Assembly (NCBI GenBank): GCA_028687425.1
Contig: JAQUAD010000013.1
Location: 1 to 55,607 of the forward strand
Direction: 5' to 3'
DNA from: Sideroxydans sp.
GTDB taxonomy: Bacteria > Pseudomonadota > Gammaproteobacteria > Burkholderiales > Gallionellaceae
Length of the DNA: 55,607 nt
Within the stretch, counting starts at the first letter, position 1, and every line of letters starts with the position of its first letter. The notes under the pieces are model-generated. The model did not search any database, was not told the DNA's origin, and saw only the letters and a program-made list of their open reading frames with translations. The position numbers and the translations under genes are program-made. Shown here piece after piece: positions 47,890 to 55,607 of the stretch.

Positions 47890-48486
47890 TCAGCATTCTT
47901 CTAACATCTGAGCGATCTTTATGATTTCGTCCACAATTGGTTGAATCTCATACCTAGTTCCGAGACTCTCAAAGACTCCAACGTCAATGTAGTAAGCGCG
48001 GAATACATGAAGCGGAATCCCGCCAGTGTTAGGAGAGCCGCCTACGTAAAATGGAATCACATGACCGGTGACCGGTTTATCCCACAAGTAGGTATCCAGT
48101 TTCTCGTCAAAGTGCTCTAAGTAGTCCCTGAGCCTTTTGTCTTTCAGCGGACTGTTGTCTTCGAGGCGGAACCTCGCCCGTAGCGTCTTCCCTCTTTCGG
48201 CGTGAAGGTTGTGTTTCCCGTCCCACACCGGCCAGAAATAACGACGGATTGCAGCTGCATTTGTAACTAAGTTTCCTAGATGATCTAGTACTGCACGACT
48301 TAACTCTGCTGTCTGATCGAAGTCGCCTTGAGTGTCATTCGTCATCTGAACGTAGTCGGCGAGATACTCAATCGACTGCATTGCAGATGAGCAGTGAGGC
48401 CTTATGGCTTCGATATAGAAAGCGTAATACATCGGCAACACGCCTCCGTACTCCTTGATCGCTGCTTCTCGATATTCTTCAAGCAT
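47890..48486 (-). CDS. Unknown cassette protein with R-x4-H (HEPN-like) motif
   Basis: 198 aa, no named family. Helical throughout the N-terminal two thirds. The segment KRLRDYLEHFDEKLDTYL (about residues 117-134) contains Arg120-x4-His125, the HEPN nuclease spacing, in a helix of the right character (LRxHxEHFDERLD-type). Residues 141-198 are beta-rich and end in a helix. I start at ATG 48486 (MLEEYREA), because the upstream GTG frame lies inside the attC site. It is a single-gene cassette with attC sites on both sides. Function unknown; nuclease role is inference. Confidence 0.68.
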   Translation of the reverse strand: MLEEYREAAIKEYGGVLPMYYAFYIEAIRPHCSSAMQSIEYLADYVQMTNDTQGDFDQTAELSRAVLDHLGNLVTNAAAIRRYFWPVWDGKHNLHAERGKTLRARFRLEDNSPLKDKRLRDYLEHFDEKLDTYLWDKPVTGHVIPFYVGGSPNTGGIPLHVFRAYYIDVGVFESLGTRYEIQPIVDEIIKIAQMLEEC

Positions 48487-48548
48487 AAGGTGGAAGCGAG
48501 CGGCCTGCGCGGTTTTTTGCACAGATACATTCGACTGAAAGGTTATGC
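48483..48548 (-). repeat. Degenerate attC site
   Basis: R'' GCATAAC (it contains the TAA stop of the upstream gene) and R' CTTATGC (G to C at the first base) are complementary at the ends; the inner arms pair poorly (TGTGC with GCGCA). 66 bases, spaced like its neighbours. The downstream gene's ATG overlaps R'. Confidence 0.5.
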
Positions 48549-49079
48549 GTCTGGCGAGAGTACAGGCAAGGCATCTCTTAGCTCCCCATTGTTCTCAATG
48601 ATCTTGGATTGAACGTACTGGCAATACTCTGCGGGCACGTTGTGCTCATGAAGGCCAGCCAGGATATGACTGACGTAAGCCGCGGAAGTCTTCAAATTGG
48701 CTTGGCGGTTCTTCACGACGTAAGTCGTGGCACGGACGATTACTCCATCATTTGTAACAACGTTAATCATTGCGCGGACGTAGTTTGTGCCTTCACCTTC
48801 AATTGCATCGAGGGACTTTCGACCTTTCTCCTTCACCGTATCACGCGACAACAGGAAGTCAGGGATTTCGTACAGCACGCCGTAGACGGTTCTACCCGCA
48901 TTGCTTGGCAGAAGATCAGCCGCCGCACAGTTGTTCGATTTGCTCCATACGGAAAAGACGAGTTCAAACGGCTCGATGGTCGTTGCGACGCAAACTACCT
49001 TTGCATCACCCGCAAGCCGGTCATCGCTGTTGAGTCGGGCAACCGACATGTTTGAGCCGTACTGGAACACTAGGGCCAT
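48543..49079 (-). CDS. Gamma-glutamylcyclotransferase-like protein
   Basis: 178 aa with the GGCT fold signature: FQYGSNMSVARL at the N-terminus (substrate loop YGSNM) and the predicted catalytic Glu94 in LDAIEGEGTNY. Enzymes of this superfamily release 5-oxoproline from gamma-glutamyl compounds or damaged protein crosslinks; substrate here unknown. GGCT-like genes are frequent integron cassettes. Its stop codon TAA is part of the following attC core. Confidence 0.82.
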   Translation of the reverse strand: MALVFQYGSNMSVARLNSDDRLAGDAKVVCVATTIEPFELVFSVWSKSNNCAAADLLPSNAGRTVYGVLYEIPDFLLSRDTVKEKGRKSLDAIEGEGTNYVRAMINVVTNDGVIVRATTYVVKNRQANLKTSAAYVSHILAGLHEHNVPAEYCQYVQSKIIENNGELRDALPVLSPDA

Positions 49080-49104
49080 TGTGGATTCGTCCGCTGACTA
49101 AGTC

Positions 49105-49168
49105 GCATAACGTTTGAATTCACCGGACTGCGCGGCTTTTCGCGCAGTCCGGTGGGATGATTGGTTGG
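49105..49168 (-). repeat. attC site with 14-bp perfect stem
   Basis: Minus strand: R'' GCCCAAC, arm CACCGGACTGCGCG, loop, arm CGCGCAGTCCGGTG, then GAATTCAAAC and R' GTTATGC. 64 bases. The TxAAAC before R' matches the 50258 site. Confidence 0.88.
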
Positions 49169-49192
49169 GCATCTCGGCCGGTTGCGCACGAT

Positions 49193-50224
49193 TCACGCCT
49201 CGACCAATTGACCATAAGACAACCCGGCAAACTGGTCGAATGATTCAAAGCCCTTTACCCAAACAGAAATGAGAGAGCCGTTCTTAACTACATCATCTGA
49301 ATTCATGGAATCTGGAATGGTGATCGGTTCTATGACAGTCACGGCCTCGCTAGACGTTTTTGTGGCGTACGCTGCTCTATCACGAACACAATCCTCCACC
49401 GCAAGGGCGAAGAAGTAGTTGTTGGATCTGTCGATTACTATTCGTGATTGATTGATTAGGAGGCCAACGTCGAATTCAATTCTTGGAACCATGATGATTC
49501 CGTCATTGACTTCAATGCGTATTGGCACTTTGGGAGCTACGTTTACCTTTCCTCTAAGCAGAAATTTTCCGTCGTGACTACCGTTACGAAAGGCAACAGG
49601 CCGGGATGGGTAGAACTTACCCGCTGACTCTCGAGCTATCCGAGATAGATATTCTTCCAGAGTCTTTTCAGGATCGCCCTCTTTGAACATTGGTGTACGC
49701 GAGTCCGAATCGGGATTGCCAATAGTGATGTTCAGGCTTGGATTGCGTGGCTCAAAGCCCGAGAAGCTGAATGTGCCGAGAAGTTGCGGGTTGCCAACCG
49801 AAACGGAGTTAACTTGAAGAAAAAGGTCTACGACTTTTCCTGGTAGGCCCCATTCTTCGTCAGTAAGTTCTCGAACCGTAAAAAGCTCAATGTTGTCGTG
49901 AGCTGCTTGAGTGACCGCCCCCGACTGAAATCCCTTAGTTGAGAAAATTACGCCCTTTGCAGCACCTACCTCTTTGACTGTGGTTGCTAGCGCATCAACA
50001 TGCAGGCGTTCGACTGCAGTATTCCAATACTTACACTCAACGACGACAAGATGCTCATAAAGCCCTTGTTTATGCCGCAGCAGAACATCAATTTGTCGAG
50101 GCGCGCCAGACCTTCCGACAAGATGCGCATTGTGTTCAACCATTACGTCTCCGGTTTCATGCAACGCGGCCACAAGTTTTTCAAAACCGCCCCAGTCCTT
50201 CACCAATTCGTGGATAGTTTTCAT
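49193..50224 (-). CDS. Mrr-like restriction endonuclease (PD-(D/E)xK)
   Basis: 343 aa. N-terminal nuclease domain (about residues 10-120) with Asp46 in RQIDVLLRHK and Glu63-x-Lys65 in VVVECKYWN, then AKGVIFSTKGFQSGAV, the Mrr/type IV restriction pattern. The C-terminal 200 residues are beta-rich with no recognised domain and may bind DNA or act as a sensor. Start at MKTIHELVKDWGG; an in-frame ATG 39 bases earlier lies near the attC site. Single-gene cassette with clear attC sites at both ends. Target unknown; defence against modified or foreign DNA is inference. Confidence 0.82.
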   Translation of the reverse strand: MKTIHELVKDWGGFEKLVAALHETGDVMVEHNAHLVGRSGAPRQIDVLLRHKQGLYEHLVVVECKYWNTAVERLHVDALATTVKEVGAAKGVIFSTKGFQSGAVTQAAHDNIELFTVRELTDEEWGLPGKVVDLFLQVNSVSVGNPQLLGTFSFSGFEPRNPSLNITIGNPDSDSRTPMFKEGDPEKTLEEYLSRIARESAGKFYPSRPVAFRNGSHDGKFLLRGKVNVAPKVPIRIEVNDGIIMVPRIEFDVGLLINQSRIVIDRSNNYFFALAVEDCVRDRAAYATKTSSEAVTVIEPITIPDSMNSDDVVKNGSLISVWVKGFESFDQFAGLSYGQLVEA

Positions 50225-50257
50225 CTTCTTATATTGCCAAAGGAAAGGCATTCCGAC

Positions 50258-50315
50258 GCCCAACGTTTGAGTTCAGCGGCTGCCGTAGGCAGTCCGCTGG
50301 AACGAATTGTTAGGC
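50258..50315 (-). repeat. attC site, canonical
   Basis: Minus strand: R'' GCCTAAC, AATTCGTTC, arm CAGCGG-A-CTGCC, loop TAC, arm GGCAGCCGCTG, AACTCAAAC, R' GTTGGGC. 58 bases, 11-bp stem with one extrahelical A, the orientation signal used by integron integrases. Confidence 0.92.
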
Positions 50316-50320
50316 ACAAC

Positions 50321-51454
50321 CTACTCTGCATCAGAAGCGCCCACACCTTCATGAAACTCTCTCGCAAGCCTTTGGAGTTCTTCGGGAGTTGGTTCAAAGT
50401 CGCGGAGGGCGGCAATTTCTAGCTCTACCGCTAGGGGCTTTGGAATGCCGGCCTGTTTGCGTACCAGCTCTAAGAGTTCCGCTTCTCTATTAGCCCATTT
50501 GTTGCGACTCTGAGCTAAAGTTATTGTTGGATCGGCCTGTGGGTTTCGGCCAACCTCTGCGTGCCATGCGGCAGCGACGATATCCTGCTTCATGACAGCG
50601 AGTCCTGCGGCGAGATTTTTGCTGTCAGCATCTGGAGTTCCTTTATAAGCGGATGCGGCATAGAAAAAGAAGCTCGGGTGATTTGAAGCAATTACCGACG
50701 TACTCTCGGCTCCAGCTATCTTAATCGTAGCAACGTCGAGAATATTCAGGTTTGTCCCCCATAGACGCGCTATCCACTTTCTAATCGGCAGCCCGAGTGC
50801 AATCAGAGGTCTGCGGTCGCTGCTTTCCGACTGGTCAGAGAAAAGTTCAAGCAGTGGGATTGAATAACTGTCAAATGGCCCTTCATAGATACCAGATTGA
50901 TCAAGATTCTTGCCATCGTTAGCCGGTGCCGCCACTGGAACGATATCCACGATGCATGAGTAGCGTGCAAGCTCTCCTTTCGGCACTCCGTTGAGCGCAA
51001 GCAGTTCCCACCAACGATTAGTCGTCTTGGAATTGAGGTAGTCCTGTTTTTTTATCAGAGAAAGTGGCGGGAAATCCATTATTTCGACAGCCCTCGCATA
51101 TTCGAGCGGCAAGCCAAGTGGAAGCAGAAATTTCCATGTTTCACTCCACTTGCCAGTCTTTTGAAACTCTTGAGCAGCTTCGTGACCAGTCACACCAAGC
51201 TGAAAGAAGTGTTGATACCGTTCGGAAATTGCACTAATGATTTCCGCATCGGTGTGCTCGATTTCTAACGTGACCGTTTCACTTTTTATTTGAACAGTGG
51301 CAGCAAAAGAACCGACAGCCTCACGGGCAAGGCTGTCGGACATATAGTGTTTGATAGTCTCCTCGAGAGATTGCGCCTCGTGTCCATCATTCGGATATGC
51401 GAACAGTGTTGCTGCCTGTGCACGCGGACCAATCGTTATTGTTGCTTTCGCCAT
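50321..51454 (-). CDS. Unknown cassette protein
   Basis: 377 aa, not recognised. No signal peptide or membrane segment. N-terminal 60 residues beta-rich (MAKATITIG; TVQIKSETVTLEIEHTDAEI), a central alpha/beta region (IPLLELFSDQ; FFFYAASAYKGTPDA), and a helical, charged C-terminal part (NKWANREAELLELVRKQAGI). It is the first cassette, between the core site GTTAGGC at 51490 and the canonical attC at 50258. Its AT content is higher than the core genome. No function assigned. Confidence 0.72.
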   Translation of the reverse strand: MAKATITIGPRAQAATLFAYPNDGHEAQSLEETIKHYMSDSLAREAVGSFAATVQIKSETVTLEIEHTDAEIISAISERYQHFFQLGVTGHEAAQEFQKTGKWSETWKFLLPLGLPLEYARAVEIMDFPPLSLIKKQDYLNSKTTNRWWELLALNGVPKGELARYSCIVDIVPVAAPANDGKNLDQSGIYEGPFDSYSIPLLELFSDQSESSDRRPLIALGLPIRKWIARLWGTNLNILDVATIKIAGAESTSVIASNHPSFFFYAASAYKGTPDADSKNLAAGLAVMKQDIVAAAWHAEVGRNPQADPTITLAQSRNKWANREAELLELVRKQAGIPKPLAVELEIAALRDFEPTPEELQRLAREFHEGVGASDAE

Positions 51455-51489
51455 GTGAGTTCCTCAGTTACCTATGCGATGGCTGGTGT

Positions 51490-51496
51490 GCCTAAC
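51490..51496 (-). repeat. Integron core site at the head of the array
   Basis: GTTAGGC on the minus strand, 36 bases before the first cassette ATG, the point where attI or a previous attC would recombine. The sequence before it (CAATAACT) shows no R'' partner within 130 bases, so it is either an eroded attI or a truncated attC. Confidence 0.6.
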
Positions 51497-51938
51497 AGTT
51501 ATTGTAGAGACCCATGGGTCCGGACATTTATTAATATAGAGACAGACACTTTTGGCACCTATCCTTATGAATATTTTTACTAATGAATTCCTGCGTCTCT
51601 TTATCACATTATGAAAAAGGAGACGCGCCACGCGAAAATCATTCAACCACAGTTTTGGGTTTGAACATATATGCCAAAAGATATAGATATTTCGGCCTCG
51701 CCTGGATGGATTGGGATGTCCGGAATGATGTGTAAAACAGTCTCTATTTTCATTTGTTGAAAATGACCGTTACGGCCGAATTACTGTCTGACGCATTCTC
51801 GGCCTGTGCGGACATTTGACATTACATAAAAACAAGGCAGCTATGGCGACCATTTCGGACAATAAAACTGAAAAGAATTTACTGGCCTAGGTCGATGCAG
51901 AATGATTAACACGTAATTCAACATGCATAGCTTAGTAC
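51497..51938. other. AT-rich gene-free spacer with CGGACA repeats
   Basis: 442 bases with no convincing gene and no integrase. It has a 12-base palindrome GACCCATGGGTC (51509-51520) and the hexamer CGGACA at 51521, 51809 and 51856, plus one inverted copy at 51717. Such repeated motifs can be transposase-binding sites at an element end, but I cannot assign a family. Confidence 0.45.
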
Positions 51939-54900
51939 CTATTCAAAACTCTCATCCACCCGGCGGTCTCGCTTTCGATCTTCTTCCATACGATTTTCAA
52001 GATGTACGATTTGTTTCTTGGCCCAATCCACAACCTGCGGATCATTGTGTGTTTGCATTTTCTTCGCCAAACCGAGATAAGGCAGGAGTACGTCAGCGAG
52101 CGAACCAGGCCAGCAACTCGGCTGAAATCGAGATGCGAATATGTCCAGAATCGCAAGCCGGTCGGGAGCCATCTCAAGAATGGTCAGTGCCAATGGGGAC
52201 CATTCAGCTGTATCGTGTTCACCGCTACTTACAGATAAGCGCACTTCCTGCGCTAACAATGGCAAGCGCGCTCTTCGGCTTTTATTGGCCCATGCAATCA
52301 GAATTTCTGGGGTGGCTGCATTCACTGGGCTTTCTTTCCGGTCAAAGCTGAACAGGTAGGAAAGTGAATTCCTATACTGCCTGCTTTGCTTGCGTTCAAG
52401 GAATCCTTTGATGGCGGCAATAGGTTGGAGCCGAAATAACGTTGCCGCTAGCTCGCCATATTGCCTAGCTTCGGTACGATAATCTACCAAAGCGCGGGCT
52501 AAGTTTTTGGCAGTTGCTAATGCCTCCTCATATGCAGCATCGCTACGCAAACAGGCAGTAGCTATCTCATTAATGTGATAGGCATCATTCTGTTTGCTGC
52601 TACGGAAGTTGCACAGTGCCAACAAATGCCGTCCCAATGCCGCAGTTTCTTCATCCACCTCCATTTTGCTGGTCCTGATTGAATGAAGGCGCATCCCAAG
52701 AACATCAACAGCTACTTCATAACCATTTGTCAGCGATGCAACGCCCAGCAGTATCTGTCTGAAATTGGGCGGCGGTATCGGATCAGAAACCCGTCCATAA
52801 AGGCTCCTGAATCGCCTAACCTGCACACGGCCATACGCAATGGAAGAAACAAGCCGTCCTGCACCAGCCTCATCAATTGGTAGAGCAGTTTGAAGCATTG
52901 GAAAATATGCTCCAAGAAGAGGGTCAGTAATAGCGGCATCCAGAAGAATATTTGCTTTAACAGGGGCAAGCTCATTGACGGCTTCAATGAAGCCACACAA
53001 CAAGGAAAGACCGCGGTCGTTTTCCTGGATGCCACCCAGCTCGGCACTGATCTGCTTCCAGATTTGTTCCAAATCTGAAGCTCCTTTTGCCAAGCCCCGG
53101 CCAAAGTGGAAATTCATGTGCCAATTGCCACTTAACAAGTTAGGCAACATGGTGGTCAGAATATCTGCAGATGTCGCCGCTTCAATTCCTAATTCTTCAA
53201 CCGCTTTGTATGTCCGTGTTGTTGCCTGCTCAATGGCTAAATTACTGTCATCCCCCCCGGTCTCCATATCAATCAAGTCAAAAGGAAGGTAACTATCAGA
53301 TAAAACATACGCCTGAATTTTTTGCGCCAATCCTTGTGGTCGCAGTTTAGATTCCAGTTCGCGTGTACGCGCAGCAAAATCAGATGACATCATGTTGATA
53401 TCAAATTGAATGGTCTCGCGAAGTGCGAGCCAGCCATCCGGCCAGCCATCTTGAGAAGAAAAGACTCTCACAACGTTTTCCATTTCAGCGCAGATACCTG
53501 AATGACTCCACAGGACTCTGAAATGACGGGCAAGTATGGTTTTAATTTTATGTGCATGTAGTGAGTTGGCGACAACCTGGTTCTTGAGGAATGTAATAAC
53601 CTCTCTGTACCAAGCTGATATGTCAGCGTTAGTTGCAGGTTCCCATCCAAAATCTCTCGGCCTTGCCCCGAAGCTGAAATCATGGCTTGAGGTGAAATGC
53701 ATCACCTCAAGCATTGCTTCTAGTGCTTCCAGACCTGCACTATTCAGTGCAGCATCTTCAACCTCTAGCAGTTGACGTACTACCTCTAGCCTTTCACCAA
53801 CCAATGCATGTGTGCCAGACAGATATAGATGAAACAGTTCCTTGAAGGAGTTGTTTGCGGAAGTGTGATTGAAATTGGCAGACAATTCAGCAACGTATTT
53901 TGCAAGCAATAGTGCTGCCCGACTGAAATATTGCGGCTCATATGCTATCGATCGCAACAAGCCGCACCATCCCCAACGATTCGAAGTGTTAGTTGGTAAT
54001 AATGCCCTTCCATTTTCCTCCGAAGCGGCGGACTCAATTGCCTGGAGAGCCAGGTCCGGGGCAAGGGGAGCAATGTTCTTGAACAGGGAAAGGCCGAGAG
54101 AATCAAGCTTTGCGGGATTGCCCAGCCGACCCTGAGGACTTAACCAGACCTTTGCAATTTGCTGAGCTTGCTCGCAATCATGCAGATAGCCGAGTCTCCG
54201 GCTAAACGATTTCAGTAGTCTTTCGTTTTGTGAAAATGTGTTGATGAGTGTTTCGACAGGGATGTTGCTTAAGGCATTGCGTGCCAATCGGTTGGCAATG
54301 GCATGTGGCAACACAGCGCGCCATTTGCTCCGCTGCTGTATCAGATCACGGGAACGCAATTCACTAACGTGGCGGAATAATTCCCTGGTTTGAATTTCCG
54401 CCAAATCAGCTAGTGCAGGTAATTCAGCAGTGTCTCCATCAAGCGTTTCACCATCGAATGAATAGACAAGGGCGCAGACTTCCGCTGCACGCATTAAAAC
54501 TTCGCCACTATCCTTACGCTGATTGAATAGCCGCTTGAATAATTCTGAGTCTTTCAGGGTGCCGAGGTTTTCACTGCGCTTTACTGTGCGGGCCAAGGCT
54601 AGGGCAATGCGAGCATTGCCACTTGAAAATTCGGCTACCCGGTGGCGGTCTGCTTGAGACAGATTAGGAGTTAGGCGTTCAAGAATTTCTTCGATAACCT
54701 TATCTGATGCGGGTTCAAGCCGAAATACCTGAGTCTCTTCCGGTACATCGTCTGATACGTCGTATTCGACTGTGATCAGGCTCAGCAAACCGCCTGCGGT
54801 GCTCACTGCCTGCGCCAAGTCCCTGTGAGTTGTTGGATTGCAATTGTCGACCACAAGGATGGCCCTCAATCCATCTGCTGCAAGCTGAGAGATCATGTCT

Positions 54901-55079
54901 CTGGCGGAGGGGGTCGGGGGTTGGTCGCTACCTTGATCTACATAAATGACTATGGAGCAATCAAGCGCATTGCTACCGACTTTTGAGTCAAAGAGTGCTT
55001 GAACCAGACGCGTCTTGCCTGTGCCCGAAAGCCCCACTAGCCGGATGATTCCCCCGGGATTTTCTAGGATTGTGCGCAT
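51939..55079 (-). CDS. Large P-loop (STAND-like) ATPase, N-terminus lost
   Basis: 1046 aa remain. A P-loop NTPase domain starts almost at once: Walker A GLSGTGKT (16-23), Walker B AILVVDNCNP (Asp78), then a winged-helix-like region and about 700 residues of helical repeats, the layout of STAND signalling ATPases used in anti-phage defence. An N-terminal effector domain is expected ahead of the P-loop but is missing: the frame runs seven codons upstream of the ATG and hits TAA inside an IS21-type end (55101-55103). No Shine-Dalgarno is visible. I read it as a 5'-truncated gene; whether it is expressed is doubtful. Confidence 0.75.
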   Translation of the reverse strand: MRTILENPGGIIRLVGLSGTGKTRLVQALFDSKVGSNALDCSIVIYVDQGSDQPPTPSARDMISQLAADGLRAILVVDNCNPTTHRDLAQAVSTAGGLLSLITVEYDVSDDVPEETQVFRLEPASDKVIEEILERLTPNLSQADRHRVAEFSSGNARIALALARTVKRSENLGTLKDSELFKRLFNQRKDSGEVLMRAAEVCALVYSFDGETLDGDTAELPALADLAEIQTRELFRHVSELRSRDLIQQRSKWRAVLPHAIANRLARNALSNIPVETLINTFSQNERLLKSFSRRLGYLHDCEQAQQIAKVWLSPQGRLGNPAKLDSLGLSLFKNIAPLAPDLALQAIESAASEENGRALLPTNTSNRWGWCGLLRSIAYEPQYFSRAALLLAKYVAELSANFNHTSANNSFKELFHLYLSGTHALVGERLEVVRQLLEVEDAALNSAGLEALEAMLEVMHFTSSHDFSFGARPRDFGWEPATNADISAWYREVITFLKNQVVANSLHAHKIKTILARHFRVLWSHSGICAEMENVVRVFSSQDGWPDGWLALRETIQFDINMMSSDFAARTRELESKLRPQGLAQKIQAYVLSDSYLPFDLIDMETGGDDSNLAIEQATTRTYKAVEELGIEAATSADILTTMLPNLLSGNWHMNFHFGRGLAKGASDLEQIWKQISAELGGIQENDRGLSLLCGFIEAVNELAPVKANILLDAAITDPLLGAYFPMLQTALPIDEAGAGRLVSSIAYGRVQVRRFRSLYGRVSDPIPPPNFRQILLGVASLTNGYEVAVDVLGMRLHSIRTSKMEVDEETAALGRHLLALCNFRSSKQNDAYHINEIATACLRSDAAYEEALATAKNLARALVDYRTEARQYGELAATLFRLQPIAAIKGFLERKQSRQYRNSLSYLFSFDRKESPVNAATPEILIAWANKSRRARLPLLAQEVRLSVSSGEHDTAEWSPLALTILEMAPDRLAILDIFASRFQPSCWPGSLADVLLPYLGLAKKMQTHNDPQVVDWAKKQIVHLENRMEEDRKRDRRVDESFE

Positions 55080-55087
55080 GGCCTGAA

Positions 55088-55607
55088 TGTTGAATTGCGT
55101 TTAAATCTGACCCACCAATTGCATTGAATTTTGACCCACCCTTGAATTATCTCTGAACCTTTCAGGTTGTGGATAGTTTTCTGTTTTTACCTCCCTTTCC
55201 GGTTTGCGTTGAGCTGTTTCTGAAGCGGTAACTGTCGTTGCCGGTCTCCACGATGTGGCAGTGATGCGTGAGCCTATCGAGCAATGCCGTTGTCATCTTG
55301 GCATCCCCGAACACGTTACCCCATTCAGCGAAGCTCAAGTTCGTCGTGATCACGAGACTCGTGCGCTCGTAGAGCTTGCCGATGAAGTGGAACAGCAAGG
55401 CACCACCGGCCTGGCTGAACGGCAGGTAGCCCAACTCATCCAGAATCACCAGATCGGCATACATCATCCGGTTGGCGAGCTGCCCCTGCTTGCTAGCCGC
55501 CTTCTCCAGTTCCAGTGCATTCACCAGCTCGATGGTAGAGAAGTAGCGCACACGACGGTGTTGATGCTGAACCGCCTGCACGCCGAGTGCGGTCGCCAGA
55601 TGCGTCT
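55088..55607 (-). mobile_element. IS21-family insertion sequence, end and istB part
   Basis: Begins near TGTTGAATTGCG and carries subterminal repeats of TGACCCACC at 55108 and 55132, characteristic of IS21-type ends, then istB. The element continues past the window edge. The exact boundary is inferred from the TG terminus and the break in the ATPase frame. Confidence 0.7.
55162..55607 (-). CDS. istB: IS21-family helper ATPase IstB (5' end outside window)
   Basis: AAA+ helper of the IstA transposase; the C-terminal 147 residues are visible and the frame stays open to the right edge. THLATALGV just before the edge is the segment that follows Walker A, which itself lies outside the window. Walker [16 protein letters not shown] and the sensor-like [17 protein letters not shown] are intact, as is the [13 protein letters not shown] segment. 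The tail [12 protein letters not shown] is the usual end. Confidence 0.92.
   Translation of the reverse strand, partial: THLATALGVQAVQHQHRRVRYFSTIELVNALELEKAASKQGQLANRMMYADLVILDELGYLPFSQAGGALLFHFIGKLYERTSLVITTNLSFAEWGNVFGDAKMTTALLDRLTHHCHIVETGNDSYRFRNSSTQTGKGGKNRKLSTT

Larger units (their letters stand above)
45869..51496 (-). mobile_element. Integron gene-cassette cluster without integrase (CALIN-type)
   Basis: Five genes on one strand, each a single-gene unit, with attC sites at 50258-50315, 49105-49168, 48483-48548 (degenerate) and 47814-47886 (degenerate), and a leading core site GTTAGGC at 51490-51496. Two attC sites show conserved R''/R' ends, and inner stems of 11 and 14 bp. Cassettes normally carry promoterless genes read from a promoter beside attI; no intI or attI is recognisable in the window. 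Gene products point to defence or stress roles. Confidence 0.82.

Noticed and set aside
51497-51938. Integron integrase or attI at the head of the array
   Set aside because: No open frame with tyrosine-recombinase motifs on either strand; only the 7-base core GTTAGGC is recognisable.
45640-55607. CRISPR array
   Set aside because: Repeated elements are attC sites and short motifs; no regular repeat-spacer pattern and no cas genes.

Overview
The window looks like the chromosome of a betaproteobacterium, probably near Nitrosomonadales/Gallionellaceae. The evidence is gene order: thrS-infC-rpmI-rplT-pheS-pheT-ihfA-merR-tRNA-Pro, rpsF-priB-rpsR-rplI-dnaB, prfB-lysS and the divergent rluC/rne pair are all arranged as in that class. 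The genus is inference.

Positions 1-37178 are mostly core genome: lysC, recJ, a MgtC-like membrane protein, prfB with its programmed +1 frameshift, lysS and a Crp/Fnr regulator. Next comes a signalling/uptake cluster (TonB-dependent receptor, broken by a C6 tract; ABC-type periplasmic binding protein; hybrid histidine kinase). Then follow the translation operon, a four-gene Mla-type lipid-transport operon whose ATPase subunit has lost its catalytic motifs, the rpsF-to-dnaB operon, the ybbA/ybbP export pair with an AT-rich membrane gene between them, tesA, a thioredoxin-domain protein, sppA, a HAD phosphatase, a TRIC-type channel and rlmM.

Positions 37175-39132 are accessory. Two small paralogous genes of unknown function each sit behind sequences matching the flagellar sigma-28 promoter (one perfect, two in a 68-bp tandem duplication). 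Two VOC-fold proteins follow. Core genes resume with an MFS transporter, rluC, rne, a small membrane protein and a low-molecular-weight phosphatase.

From 45550 to the right edge the window is a mobile/defence-like region. It opens with a 3' fragment of tRNA-Asn. Then comes a cluster of gene cassettes, all on the minus strand, separated by integron attC recombination sites (two clear, two degenerate) with no integrase gene in view. The cassettes encode two proteins with an R-x4-H HEPN-ribonuclease motif, a gamma-glutamylcyclotransferase-like protein, a PD-(D/E)xK Mrr-like nuclease and an unknown protein. Beyond an AT-rich gene-free spacer lies a large P-loop (STAND-like) ATPase missing its N-terminus, cut by an IS21-family element whose istB runs off the right edge. 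The strongest candidates for something undescribed are this integrase-less cassette array of nuclease-like genes and the sigma-28-driven small-protein pair.
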